64,000 nt of DNA from Gremmenia infestans (GCA_032629725.1 JAFEVB010000032.1:930001-994000); one strand, 5' to 3'. Positions 47,167-60,644 are shown, numbered from the stretch's first letter. The notes: generated by a model from the letters alone, not told the origin. Translations and numbers: made by a program.

Positions 47167-50100
47167 ATGGTGACGGCGAACGACAGAATTCCGCGTTCAA
47201 GCGTTCACGTAGCGCCTTTATCCGTACCTAAAGACAGGGCTCGTGGATCGAGTGAGGATACTAGGCACAAGCGAAATACATCTTCTCGCAGCAGTACCAA
47301 GACTAGCGAGTCATCGACTAATCAATCGCAAATGACGCCTCCAGCAACCCCCAATAGCTCGCAGGAGGATCTGAGTCAACATCTGGAGAGCCATCTGCCC
47401 GTTTTCCATAACTTCCTACGAGCCTTCTATCCTTTCAACCCGACATATACCATTTCAGACTCTACAGTTACCTTGCCATTAAACGAGGGCGATGTGATAC
47501 TAGTACATTCAATCCACACGAATGGCTGGGCAGACGGCACTCTTCTTGCCTCTGGCGCCAGAGGATGGCTGCCAACGAATTATTGCGAAGCCTACGGGCC
47601 TCACTCGATGCAAAACCTTCTGATGGCACTCCTGCATTTTTGGGACTTACTACGAAGTGGTATGAACATCGACGGCGAAGTTTTTGGCAACCAAGAATTC
47701 ATGCGGGGTATTATTGCGGGTGTTCGATCTTTATTGGTGGGTTCAATACATCACGTAGTACAGGAATACAGCTAATAGCGGAACAGGAGAAATCTAATTG
47801 CCTGACGCGAGAATCAATTCTCGTTCAAAGCAATGAGGGCCTACGACGCCATCGCAAAGCACTGTTATCAGACCTCTCATCCCTCGTCAAGACGGCGAAA
47901 CGCTTACAAGAATGCACCGCAACCTTGCCTCAAAACCAGTACGACAGTGACGATATCAACAACACCATCGATGAGATGATCTTGAAGGCATTCAAAATCG
48001 TGACCAGAGGCGTTCGATTCCTCGATGTTTTGGACGATGACGTCCGGACGCGACATCATCCGGTTCATCGGGTAATGGCCACTGTTGCAGAAGAAGCTTA
48101 TAATCCGCCAACTCCTCCAGCGGATGCAACGTCATTTGAAGGAACACAGCATGGAGACCCTGCATACGATGCGGCATCCGGCAGGAGCTCGAGTCGCAGT
48201 TCAGCAAGCGGCCTCCCTACAGCGCAGCAATTTGAAGAACAAACGAAACGACAGTCATACAAACGCATGTTGGGCGCTTACTCGGCCAACGCGCCGCCTC
48301 CAAGACCATTATCTATGACCCGACCGTCTTCAGTGCAGCTCAACAGACAGTCAGTCTCACATCGCTTGTCTCTTACGGCTTCCATTCCAGCTGCGCAACG
48401 ACAGAATCTCGTTTCCGAGAGACTGAATGTTAGTCACGATACCTTCCTCTCCTTCCTAGGCTCCTTTATCGGCCGATTACATCTACAGTCACAATCCGCT
48501 CTCGAGCTTCTCTCTTCGGTCCGTCAGTGTGTGAACGCGGGTCACAGTCTCCTAATGGTGGTCGAGGCAATATGCGCGCACGATAATCAAAGCGCGGATG
48601 CGTTAGAAGTAGCCCGGGACGCTATGTATGATCGAATTAATAGGTTGGCTGCTGCTGCGCGAGATATTGTCAAAGCGTCCGGAGTGGAGGACGAGAACGT
48701 AGTCATGCGACAACAGAATGAGGGTTTGCTTACGGCTGCAACTGGTTGCGTGAAAGCTGCAGGAGAATGTGTCGCCAAGACAAAGTTTGTCATTGAAAGA
48801 ATCGGCGACTTCGAATTCGAGTTTAACAGTCAGGGTCTTGGGATTGATATACCGTCAATTGGCAGTGTTGCGGATCAGTCTGAATGCAATGTTGAGGTTG
48901 AGCCTAGTCCACCAGAGCCCGCAAGTCGACCCCCGCCTCCACCCTTGATTATTCCAAGTTACGAAAAACCATTGCCAGATGTACCTCTTGCCTCTCCACC
49001 AATTCAAGACACAAGCAATCGTTTATCGGCCGGGAATCTCGAACCTGTGGTACAGAATGGATCGGCATCGAGCGCAACAGCCTCGAGCGCAACAGCCTCA
49101 AGCACCTGGACAGATTCGTCTTCCCGGTCATCGACAGTGTCAATCCTACCTCCGCTTCCCAAACTTACTAGTCCTCTGTTAAACAACGAAGATTATAGTC
49201 CTTCGGAACCGTCGTCTGGACATGACAGTGAATACCAGCCTTCTTACAGAAAGGGGAGTGGGATTTCAAGTACAGGGACGAACAGCACGTATCTCAGCAG
49301 CATGCGCGACTCAGAGTTGAGTCTGATTTCTCAAGCCTCAACGCGTGCTACAACCCCAGACATTGCACCGTATGTTCCACGAAGTAAGCCTTCACTTTCA
49401 GAGATGAGTGCTACTGGCAGCCAATCGACTCTGGCAGACGATTCTGCTGAGGAGGGCGAGTCGAAAATGCTTGAAAAGACCTTTGCGCATGAGCTTCTGC
49501 ATAATAAAGACGGCCAGATTACTGGAGGCAGCCTTCCAGCTTTAGTAGAGAGACTTACCACCCATGATTCTACTCCAGACGCGATGTTTGTTTCGACATT
49601 TTACCTCACATTCCGATTGTTTGTTACACCAATCGAACTAGCTACAGCTTTGGTTGAGAGGTTTGAATACGTTGCAGAGAGTCCTCATATTGCAGGACCA
49701 GTACGATTGCGGGTTTATAATGTCTTCAAGGGCTGGCTAGAATCCCATTGGCGCGACCTTTCGGATCATGATTCACTTGTAGTGATAGAGCCTTTTGCCA
49801 AAGAGACGCTTGGAAAAATTCTCCCCGCCGCTGGACGAAGACTGCTTGAGCTAGCTCAGAAGGTAACATCGACCGAGGGACCTCTCGTTCCTCGCCTTGT
49901 TTCTTCTATCGGGAAAACTTCGACGTCTATTTCGCAGTACATTCCAGCCGATACCCCGCTCCCTCCATCGGCCCTGACCAAGAGCCAAGTGGGTGTCCTT
50001 AAGAACTGGAAAATGGGCGGAAGCAACCCGACAATTCTGGACTTCGACCCTCTCGAGTTAGCTAGGCAATTGACTATCAAAGAGATGAATATCTTCTGTG

Positions 50101-50924
50101 CAATCATGCCAGAAGAACTCTTAGGCTCTGAGTGGACCAAGCGATCCGGATCCAATGCGGTCAATGTTCGAGCCATGTCAACCCTCTCTACAGATCTATC
50201 CAATTTAGTAGCCGACACCATTCTACAGTACGAGGACATGAAGAAGCGAGCAGTGATTATCAAGCACTGGATCAAAATCGCTCACAGATGTCTTGAGCTT
50301 AATAACTACGACTCACTCATGGCTATCATCTGCTCATTGAACTCCTCTACCATTGTCCGACTCAAGAAAACCTGGGATGTGGTTTCACAAAGGCGGAAGG
50401 AGATGCTAAAGGGTCTGCAGGCCATTGTCGAGCCCGACAAAAATTATGCTACTCTTCGAAAGCGTCTCCATGACCATGTGCCTCCTTGTCTCCCTTTCGT
50501 CGGGACCTACCTTACGGATTTGACCTTTGTCGACGCTGGTAACCCTGCAACAAAACAACTCCCTGGAGTCGGAGACAGCGATGGCACAGCAGTCATCAAC
50601 TTTGATAAGCACACTCGAACGGCAAAGATCATTGGTGAGCTCCAACGCTTCCAAATTCCATACCGTCTTGCGGAGGTTCCAGAGATGCAAGAGTGGATAC
50701 AAGCACAAATTGTTCGCGTCAAATCGACTTCTGAGCATGAAAATGTGCAGCAGTTCTATCGCAAGAGCTTGTTACTTGAGCCTCGAGAAAATTTGCCTCC
50801 AAAGGGCAGTCCTATTGAGGGACAGAACAGCTTCCCACCTGTTGCTCCATCGAAGGAGAAGTTCGACATTTTCGCATGGACGCATTCTAAGGACAAAGCA
50901 ACTATCCCAGCAACCCCTATTTGA
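47167..50924 (+). CDS. SH3-domain Ras guanine nucleotide exchange factor (Cdc25 type)
   Basis: Two exons (47167-47736, 47787-50924) with a 50-bp intron (CTAAT branch) give 1235 residues. An SH3 domain lies at about 83-143 (ALYDF-like FLRAFYPF, GWLPTNYCE). A long Ser/Pro-rich middle contains a helical segment (about 190-250). The RasGEFN domain (about 745-865) and the catalytic Cdc25-homology domain (about 941-1169) follow, with the usual PLELARQLT, NYDSLMAII and VPPCLPFVGTYL-type motifs. The enzyme loads GTP on Ras, upstream of cAMP and growth control, and acts at membranes. The splice acceptor was chosen at 47786 because nearer AGs lead to stops or the wrong frame, and it restores the conserved NCLTRES start of the next block. 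An earlier 5' exon is possible. Confidence 0.92.
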
Positions 50925-53298
50925 CGTCCACCTCTGCCGGACAAAACATATCACAATGACTCTTGATACGACACCAAACACATACATGTCCTCACTCCAC
51001 GACCGACCCATCGATTGATTTGATACCCACTTTGAATAGCGTTTTAGCGATTGATTTTCGGCATCCTTTTCAGGGCCCTCGGCGTTTCGAGGCGGCTCAA
51101 CATGATCATTAATATGATCCTGGAAATTTTTATTTTCATCTTTTCTTTCAAAAACTCCTATTGATTGAATACTATATTTTGCTCTCACTCACGGCTGGCA
51201 TTGATTGCATCTTCATGAAAACTCCCCGGGATGGGAAAGAGGGTTGGGATTGGGAAACTGCGCACGATGTGCTTATTGATAATTGGATTTGTATAAAGGA
51301 CACCACCATCTTTTTTAATCGGCTTGCGGAGGAATTACAGCATGAGACATGCGGCATGGCTCACGCCTGAAAATTCGGGGTTGCTTTTGCTAGTTTTGTT
51401 GGTATTGTAAAAAAAATTGGCTGGTATTATAGTATGGATGGATGGGTGGGTGGAGGGGGGTAAAAAAGCAAGTCGCGCGCGTGTATGTCAAAGCGGGGGA
51501 GGGGGAAAATAGTTAATGCGGCAACGCACTTCATGAGCTAAGCTAGTAAGCCTGTAATGCATAAACAAAGACTTCTTCAGAGGTATATCTGTCTCAAGTG
51601 TGTGTGCCAATGTTAAGTGAAATCTGAATGTTTATTACTACTGTACTCAAGCGAGCATTCGAAGGGGGGATTACATTCACTCTTGGTGAAACTAGCAATG
51701 CTTTCCACCTGATGTTAAGCACTAGATATATTTCACATTACCTTTTACACATAGGTACTAGGAAACACACAAGTTTCAATTGGTAGACCCTTCCCACGTC
51801 CGAATGCGCTTTCCGGCCAAATTGTACCAACCCCATCTCTTCAGCTGTTACTTGACAGATGGATGGATAGATAGCTCGATAGATTTACTTGTTTTGATTT
51901 TGCTTTAGTAATTAGAGTCTAAGTGAATCTAGTGGAGTTGGAATTGCTGTTATTTGGTGGATGTGGTTGGGAGATGCGATGATTATTTGGATGCTTGGTT
52001 GGAGGGGTGGGGTGGTAAAGGATGGCGGAGGGGGGGGAGGGAATTCATTGTGCGGTGGTAAAGAGTGGGGAATGGGCACTGGGAGTCTGCACCATAAATG
52101 CACTGTTGCTTTGTCTTCCTTGTTAGTCTTTTTGGTTGCTTGGGAAGAGTGACGCAATAGGTGTTTTATAGATTAGTCGTGAGGTAGAGGTGAAAAGCGT
52201 GACGTTAGGAAGGGGTGGGGGGTTGGGGTTCTGCGTTCATGTGTTTTTGATTGAAAGGAAGACGAAAACTTCGTGAGGGGGAAGTTATACTCAACACTGC
52301 TTCTCGTAGAGCCACGAAATGGTGAGCCATCTGTGCAAACTTCCCATTACCTACACAAGAAGAGCAAGACCTTTGGAGCTTGCAAGATATAGAATGACCG
52401 AGAAGTGTAAGTTAGCATAGGCTAAGCTTGTTAATTCATTTCATGCAAGCGTGGGGAAGTGAATTTGCTTCGTCGTATTCATGAATGAAAGAACGGGATT
52501 AATGCTTTGAAAGCGCTTTGAAGGCTGACAGTAATATAATACCGCAGTGTTCGGGGCTGAAGTGGTGTTGTCGCTGTTTATAAATTTCTATCTGCAATTC
52601 AAGTAGAACGTTTCTATTAACAGGCAAGTTGCCTTCTCCGCAGACTCTAATCATCTGGCAGTCTCTCCTTCATGTATTTCTTAATGTCGCTATTTCTCGA
52701 GTAAGCGGGGATATAAATACTCAAGTGGAGTGTGGTGCTGATTTTGGGGAATAATGGGAAGCAGTGAATCATGTGCAGATAGGAAGGCTAATTGGCTATA
52801 ACTAGCCTAGCATGTTCAAAAATGCTTTTACGAGTGAAATAGAGGATGCTTTTAAAGGAAATTATCTATACCTTGCCATGGAATAGGTAAACCTTTTTGC
52901 AAGTAAATATACCTACCTAGCTAAAATCTCAATTTCCGACCAATATAGTCACTTATCTGCCGAAACCGGGTACCGAAAAAGATGTTTCTCTTTCATATTG
53001 TTTCCTGGTCTGCTGATCGAGTCTTGCGGAATATCAAGAAAATCTTATTACTGATGGTGTATTTGTTCTTTCGAGCCCCTTTTCGACCCCGCCATGTTTA
53101 CCCCGCTGTCTCGCTTAAATACTTCAGGGTGAATAGGAGGAGAGCATAACAGAATACATGGTTAAGAACATTGATCCAATGTTGGAATAGATACTTAGAT
53201 ATACCTGTACTAATCATTCGCTTAGATGTAGTGCAAATTCTTTGCGACTTGAATTATTCTAATATAAGTGGGCTCCTCCCATACATGTTTTCCACTAT
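50925..53298. other. Gene-free region between convergent genes
   Basis: About 2.4 kb between the 3' ends of the RasGEF and lipoxygenase genes. A G-rich tract occurs around 52000-52040. Open frames are short and without recognisable content. Confidence 0.5.
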
Positions 53299-55191
53299 TT
53301 AAACAGTGAGATAGTATGGTGCTCTTTGGGGGTCTAGAGTCCTCCAAATAAACGGCATGCCCTGTGACAGTCCATCCTTATCAAAGGATCTGGCAGCAAC
53401 GACCTTACTCTGCGCCAGCATCTCCTTTTCAAAGGTCGCCGACGCATCTGCAATCTTGGTGGGCATCTTGCCCAACATAGTAGTGTCATTGAACATCTGT
53501 GACAACGAGACATTGGAGTTGACAAAGGTGGGGCGAGCGAATAAGCCCAGCAGAACAAGCTGCTGGATGGATGCGTTCGCGGGAGGTAGGAAGGGCATGA
53601 GATCCGTGACGCCCTTCGTCTCAGGGATTGCTTGGTAGAGCGATGCGGGGTGGAAAGGCAATGTACCTTTTATCTCAGCGAGATCGTTTGTATTGAGGGT
53701 TTGATGGGCTGCGCTTCCTAGATACGCGAATTGAGTGAGGATATCGATGAGTGTCTGGCGGTCGACTGAGGTAGGGAAATCCATGATCTGGGCAGGTTTG
53801 GCTTCGGCGATCCAGGCTTGCAACTCTGAATCTTGTTGGAATGACGAAGGAGACGTGTAATAGGAGTCTACGAAAGTGGTCATGACGCTCTGGATGCTAG
53901 TGTGGATAACGGAGGCGTCCTCTAGGAAGGGGAAAGATTTGATCTTGGGGCCAAATGTGTTGTTGTATAGACCACGGCTCTGAAGATTGCGATAGAAATA
54001 ATTGGACTGAAAATTTCCTGCGTCGCCGGATTGATAGAATTTGGTGGTAGAGACACCGGCCGCGGCCCCGGTGAAAGCAAAAGACTGGTCGATGAAACCA
54101 CCTTTGTTGATCAAAACCGTGATTGCTGAAATACGATATCCAAACATCCTTATAGATACTACGCCTGGGTTAGTGCAGCTATTCAATCAGAATAAAAGAA
54201 GTGTTCTTACATCGTTTGAGAAGAGCCATGACAGGATGCTCGTCACTCAAGGTCCGATAGGCAGCTTCCCAGATAATTTCGAGAACGTTATGTGTTGCAG
54301 AGAGATGATACCATTGCGATTGCCAAAAGTCGTTCAGATTGAACATCATTTTAGCCAAAAGCCAATCGTTTGCGGTGTCCGCCGGTGTGTATATTAAGTT
54401 ACTACCAGTATTTGTTCGAATAGCTAAAGGAAGAAAATCTCCGCTGGTGGGGTGGATGTAGAAATACGCGTCGCAATATGCCGCGAATCTTCCAGTAGAC
54501 TCGAGAGTGGCTTGATCGCGATGGTCCACGTAGAATAGACTTCCAGATTTTAGGAGCCCCGAGATAGTAGTTCCTGTGATGTTGGTTGCAATTCCATTGT
54601 CGACTTGAAAGGGCAGTGTAGCAGATGTCTCCAATCGCTTAATTGAATAGGGGTTGACGGATAATCTTTCCATTGAAAAGAACAAATCATTAGTGTAGTT
54701 CGTGAGAACTCCCACATCCACACCCTCAGGCAAGCTCTTTTTCCATTGATCTTTATACAAAAGATTATAATCGGAAAGCTGCTTAAAACCACCAGCCTAT
54801 TTTTGTCAGAAACTTATCAGATTTGAGGTACAGCCGATTCACATACCGCTTCAATAGTGCTTGTAACGACAGCTACATCGGCTTCGATGTTTGGCTCATC
54901 AATTGATGTGTCCGTTGACAAAGCTGCGAAATCAGCGTTGATGGTGGAGTTTCCCAAGGATCCTGTTGGCCAGAAGGAAGTATTTCCCGCAACTGAAGGT
55001 CCGTACAAAAAGGTATCTGCTTTGACTTTAATTGCACTTGCCCGGACGCTGCTGCTGCTTTCCAACGGTGGAATAGTATAGGAAGTGAAGTTGTTGGCGG
55101 ACTGGCGACGCAGAGCTTGTGGAACAGAGGGGGCGCAGGACACTTCGAGTGCCAAGCCCAGACCAAGCGACCATGCGAGGGAGGTGAGCAT
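53299..55191 (-). CDS. Secreted lipoxygenase (fungal manganese-lipoxygenase type)
   Basis: Three exons (55191-54847, 54796-54211, 54158-53299) encode 596 residues. A signal peptide is clear (first about 20 residues, ending SCA), and N-glycosylation sites are frequent, so the enzyme is secreted. The metal ligands of the family are all present: H279 and H284 (YHLSATH, an H-x4-H spacing), H462 and N466 (HQTLN), and a C-terminal Val (PYYLTV). The conserved RTLSDEHPVM follows the first pair. It dioxygenates polyunsaturated fatty acids such as linoleate. Terminal Val and secretion favour the fungal Mn-lipoxygenase group, but metal and regiospecificity cannot be read directly. Introns have good signals and all phases fit. 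Confidence 0.92.
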
Positions 55192-58138
55192 GACTTCGTG
55201 AGGCTATCTAATCAACCAATAGGTTCTTCGATGTGCAAAGAATGAAAGACAAACTTGGATGCTAGAGAATCAAAAGTAAAGAAATCGATGGTGCTTTTAA
55301 TTAAATACCTGAGAGATGCTTGTGCGTCCTTCCGTCTCGCCGTTACCGGTAGGAGCATTAAGGTTCTCAGTTTACACCATCCTACGCGGCTACTCCGATA
55401 TGGTGAGTCGGTGATGATCACGTAGCAAGATTCTAGGCACCTCTAATCTCATGTGAGACCCTAGTGTTCAACTATATATTATAGCTAAATAAAGAATATT
55501 ATAGTCATAGGTTAGCGATATCACGAGTGTGAATCACGGGATTCAACCCCCTCTATACATATGGAGCATCAAGAGGCTATTCCTATATGTATGGGTCATA
55601 CTAAGGGATTAACTAGTTTAAGCATATGAATTAGCTAATATAAAAAGGGCCCTTTCCCCTGACGTTCTTCTTTGATCAGCATAAGGTAATCGCATAAAAC
55701 TACCTATTTAAACTTCTAGAAACAAGTATTGCATCTATATTAATTCCGCCTGTATTGTTCGCAAGTGGTCGTACTAGAAGCTCGGGTTTGTTAACCTCTA
55801 TAAGTTCTTAAAACCCCAGCGTTCAGCGTCTGTGGTTTTTGCATTTTATCCATATACCAATTTGAAGAACTTTAGCAAATCGTAATCTAGATTAACGTCT
55901 ATTTTTCGTGGCGTTGCATAAGGCGACGAACCTAAGATTCCTACCGTAATCTCGCGGTTCTATCCAATAGCCAATCCTTTCGTATCCCGGCTAATGCCAT
56001 TGTGACCATTCCTTCCATCTCGCGTAACCTACTAGTAGGGTCAATGCCGGCATTTGTATGTTTTCTAAAAGTTCTTAGTGTCTTCGACGCACATGGCATG
56101 GTTATTGAAAGCTAGTTCCTGGGCTTATATAAATAATTGTATAGTATGTTTTGTTTCAGCAGAATCAGAGTGATGATACTTGGTACATTGAGCAAGTACT
56201 AGTAGTAGCAGGAAGTGAACCAAGTAATGCTTTCTGCTACGCGCGGTAAATAGCAAACTTCTTTCTGCATCAAGCTTTTAATCTTCCGCCTGTTATATCA
56301 AACCGGAAGGAAAAAGCTTTATACTCCGTACTCCGTACACGATTCCCGCGTTATCTAATAATAAGCATGTTATCAGGAGGGTGGGGTAGGAGCGGGCTGA
56401 TCTAACTTTGATAGGGGATTAATCGCTAAAAGTTTAGTGCTTGTGCCCTGCAGCAAATCACCGATAGCCCGCTCAGCTGCGGCTCAGCAAGCAAACGCCC
56501 CTCCCGCGCCACCGTCTACGGGGCAAACAACCACGGGCAGTATTGCCACTTGTAGGAAAGTTTCTGCTGGAGGATTCTAATCCACTTATCTCTCTAGGTT
56601 GAACTAGGTTCTGGCCCATTCTCGAGGGAAAAGTTTTGGAGCATATAACAAGTCAGGCCTCACTAGCAATATATCGCGCCCGGTTTGGCTAAGGGACTAT
56701 GAGGCAAGCTATAATTAGTCACGCAGAAGTATATATTTATTGATTCAACGACCCTTGTTTGATAAGTCGGAAGACTCGGTTCTGACTCGAAAGATCCATC
56801 ACTGCTCTTATGTTCATTGGTGTTATTACTTCTATTCTGCTGAATGCTATTTAACGACATCTTGTTGGACAATTTTCGCATAGTAAGATCTGGTACTGCC
56901 CAGCTCTCGTGTCCCTTAAGTGTCGGGTCTAATTTTATAACTTTTATACTCGTCGAATTGCTTGGTCCCTTTGCCACCAAGTGGAAGGTATAGTAACACC
57001 GTGTCTCACCACATATTCATTCTTATGTCTCAACTTTATCCACTAAGAGATTCCATTAACGTACTATAAGCTTTATGAATTATAAAGACTTCTTAAGCTT
57101 TATATAACATCTGTATTATGCTATGTAATCAGAGAGAGGAGGTCTAGTTGGACCGGTCTAGCCTTAGCGCACATCGTGTCTGGCCTCTCGCAATAGTTTC
57201 TATAAGTAAAAAAGGTATGCAATCAAGACGCAAAAAAGCTTGCAAGGCCTTTAGACTTAAGGCTGGGCATTAACGATTCATCTCATAGTGGGCCCTATAG
57301 GTGTATGCAGACACTAACCATTTAGCATATAGACCTGTAACCAGATAAAGGATATTGAAATTCAATTATACTAGTAGATATATGATAATGACCGTATAAT
57401 ACACTTGACAGTAACTGACTAATTGACCAACTTAAGAACATAATAATCTCGGCAAGTAACAAATTTCGCATCACTCTTGATGAGTCAAATAGAGAGACCG
57501 CACAATTATAAGCGCTTGTTGCTTTCTATGGCAAAAGTCTCCTACCAGCAACTTCTTCTTACTTCTTTGTGCCCCTTTTTTTCGAAATGCTTTAAACTTA
57601 AAGCATCCACTATCTTATACTATATAACATCCCCAAAATTTCAATGTTTCATGCCCCGTTTCAAATCCACAAGATGGTTAGTGATTTTTAGATCGCTTTC
57701 AACTTCATATTATACTACTTGCTTGGAAGCTCCAAGAACCGGGTATATAATAAAACCCTCTCTCCAAAGAAGGGACACCAAGAATCTATTAGGAAAGGGG
57801 TGGTACTTTAGCGCTAGCTGCTCCCTATTTCTCTTTCTTCCTAGAGCCTCCCTCCCTTAAAAGTCTGTTTATCTTTAAAGCTGCAAGACTTGTTATAAAA
57901 GAGGGCGGAGGTAGGGAGTGAATAAGTGAACCAATGGATAACATAATATTATAACGGTGGAAAAAGATTGACAGCAAACCAGATTTCATTCATTTATTAG
58001 TATTCATTCGATTCGCACCTAAAGCCTTCTCCCTCGTATCTTCTCTCCTAAACCGGGTCAAGTAATCAACCATGTAACTCATTTGTTGTTATTCCATCAC
58101 TCTCGAATACATGTACTTCTCGGGATTTGGGATTCAGT
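55192..58138. other. AT-rich gene-free region
   Basis: About 2.9 kb, low in GC except for patches near 56400-56540, with stops in all frames. Open frames at 56663-56980 (minus) and 57477-57860 (plus) show no family-like content. The left end holds the lipoxygenase promoter. Confidence 0.5.
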
Positions 58139-59316
58139 ATGCGGGAGAGCATATTCGGAACATTATACGAAGTAATTTATACCGGCCGTAGGGGAGGCGA
58201 AGTTGAGAGGGTGATTGTGAATAAGGAAGTCGAAGATGCAATGGTTAGAATGGTCATTGAGGAAGAGGAAGGACTGCAGGTTTTAAAGATGGCTTGGGAT
58301 AGAGGTACTCCCCAACCCGCAAAACTCTTTATCTTTGATTCTTTTCGGAGGGACGTGGGGAACTAATGATAGAGGATAGGACTTACTACTTGGGATACGG
58401 CGAATGTATACTCATCCGGAGTCAATGAAGAAATCGTCGGCAAGGCGATCACGAAATTCAATATCCCAAGGGAGAAGCTCACGCTGTTGGCGAAATTCAG
58501 GGGGACTGTACCTGAGGAGCCGGGGGTGTTTAACTGGAGGTTCGAGGACCAGATGGCGAGCTACGTGAACAAAGGCGGTTCGTTTCGTCGTGTCAAGCAG
58601 TCCTATATTCAATATAAATCCCACCACCCAAAGCACCTCCACTGACATCAAATCCCACCCTAGGTCTTTCCCGCGGCGCAATCTTCAAAGCAGTAAACGC
58701 ATCCCTCAAACGTCTAGGCACGGATTATATCGACCTGCTCCAGATCCACCGCTACGACCCCGATGTGCCGGCCGCCGAAATCATGAAAGGGCTACATGAC
58801 CTAGTGGAGAGCGGCAAGGTGCGCTACATTGGCGCGAGTTCCATGTGGACGTACCAGTTCGCCAGCATGCAATTCATAGCGGAGAAGAACGGGTGGACGA
58901 ATTTAATCAGCATGCAGAACCGGTACAACCTGTCGTATAGGGAGGAGTAGAGGGAGATGATTCGATTTTGTAAGGTGACGGGCGTGGGGATTATTCCGTG
59001 GGGGCCGTTGGCGAAGCCGATTGGGGTGAAGAGTGCGAGGAGTGCGCAGAGTACGGCGTTGATTAGGGTTACGGAGGCGGATAGGGCGATTATTGGGAGG
59101 GTGGGGGAGATGGCGGGGAAGAAGGGATGGAAGATGAGTCAGGTTGCTATGGCGTGGGTTAAGGGGAGAGGGGCGATTCCTATCGTGGGGTTGAGTAGTA
59201 CGAGTGTGGAGAGGTTGGATGATATTTGTAAGTTGAGGGATTTGGAGTTGAGCCCAGAGGAGATAAATTATTTGGAGGAATTGTATATTCCTAAGCCTGT
59301 TGCTGGACACACTTGA
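58139..59316 (+). pseudogene. Aldo-keto reductase gene with in-frame stop and altered N-terminus
   Basis: Exons 58139-58304, 58380-58577 and 58664-59316 join in frame to 338 codons. The central and C-terminal parts are a clear aldo-keto reductase of the aryl-alcohol dehydrogenase type: DTANVYSSG with the catalytic Tyr, [16 protein letters not shown] with the catalytic His, [19 protein letters not shown] and GLSS. A TAG at 58948-58950 interrupts codon 217, just after SYREE, where relatives have an acidic or basic residue; the frame then runs on intact to 59316. The first 40 or so residues do not resemble the usual start (a LGxSGLKVS strand is missing). Two independent defects suggest an inactive gene, though decay is recent because splice sites and the remaining frame are clean. 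Readthrough is possible but unproven. Confidence 0.75.
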
Positions 59317-59344
59317 TGTTAGGGAATAGAATGGTGTTGAAAGC

Positions 59345-60644
59345 TTATGCGAGTATCTTAAAAAGAGATTCTGACAGACCTGACACATTAGATTGTGAAG
59401 CTAGCAATGATTTGGAAGTAGAAATGTCAGTTTTTATCATCGATTTCAATTTTTTAGAGTTCTGGAAAAGAGAGGACCGATAGCTAACATAGTGCTTGTC
59501 CAAGCGTTCGGATATTTTTTCAAGTATTGGCTGACAAAGAAGACTTGCTAGGTTTAACAGCATAGATGCTGTAGGAACCTTCCCGCCGAATTTAAGTCCT
59601 ATTATTGAATATTGTGGGGAAGGGGAGGTTAAATTACTATCCCAGTCATTGAAATCGATGTCCGCAACCCTCTCTGCCGTCTTCTCCGCAATATCGTTCG
59701 GCTCTTTGGTAGAGCAGCAACCTGTTTCTTTCTTCGATGCAGAAGTATCATAGCATGAGATTTTTTCTTCATCTTGAAGTCTTTTGTAGATATTTAGATC
59801 GCTGTGCTTGTTCACGATTATGATGTCTATACCCAATCCTATTAGTAGATAGACTTGACGCGACCAAGAAGTCTTTCATCCCTTTAAATCCAGCTGCTCT
59901 CAACCAACCCTCATATTCACCCACCAAACTAGCTCCGCTAATGCAACCGAAATACAACCCCATGTCATTCCTCAACGCTTTAGGAAACTCCTTCTTTGCC
60001 AGTATATCACTGAGAGCCAGTCGACCCCCTGGTCTCAACAGCCGATACACCTCGGAGAAACATACAGGTTTCTTGTCCGCAGGATGAAGGTTAATAACGC
60101 AGTTGCTGATAATACAGTTTGCATTTTCGGATTCCAAAGGGATTTTTGTGATGGGTGAGAGAACGAATTTCACGTTGGTGATTGATGCTTTGGATGCATT
60201 GGTCTGGGCGCGATCGAGCATGTCGCGGCTCATGTCTAGGCCAATTGAGAGACCCTTTGATCCGACCTTTCGGGCTGCTTGGAAGACATCGAAGCCTGCT
60301 CCCGACCCGAGATCGAGCACTGTCTCTCGCTGGGTGTAATTAGCACGTGACCAATTCCATTCAGCGATTAACCAAGCTATGGAGGATAGAACGTTGAAGA
60401 CGTGGCGAGATGAGGTAAGAGATGAGGTGGTGCTGACTGGTTTCAACCCAGCTACGGCGAGCGGATTTCCACAGCTGACACCGAGAATTTGCTCCCTCGG
60501 GGATACTAGCCAGATCTTCTGGAGCGTAACCGAAAGATCCGCTACTTTGTTGATATGGTTGGTGTTTTTGGCATCATCTTCGCGCGCAAGAGCAGAGTAA
60601 TGGTCTACTACCATCTGGGCAGTAACTGAGGATGTGGTGCTCAT
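59345..60644 (-). CDS. Arsenite S-adenosylmethionine methyltransferase, splice donor defective
   Basis: The main exon starts at 60644. It has the SAM-binding motif VLDLGSGAGFDVF and the three Cys expected to bind As(III) (VSCGN, ISNCVINL, YFGCISG), so it is an As3MT/ArsM-type enzyme that methylates arsenite. In relatives the protein goes from AGFK straight to a DIIIV strand. Here that joins 59882 to 59826, giving 414 residues, but the donor reads GG instead of GT (AAAG|GGATGA) while the branch (CTACTAAT) and acceptor (TATAG) are good. Without splicing the frame ends at 59769 and gives 291 residues, still holding the catalytic Cys. The downstream exon has a CC pair, DFNDW and a long unusual tail. 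It is convergent with the aldo-keto reductase (28 bp apart) and divergent from MET6. Confidence 0.75.

Noticed and set aside
47737..47780. Nearer acceptor AGs for the RasGEF intron (after TAGTACAG or CTAATAG)
   Set aside because: They lead to an immediate stop or the wrong frame; only the acceptor at 47786 restores the conserved block.
56663..57860. Open frames at 56663-56980 (minus) and 57477-57860 (plus)
   Set aside because: AT-rich, unconserved-looking peptides with no joining exons.
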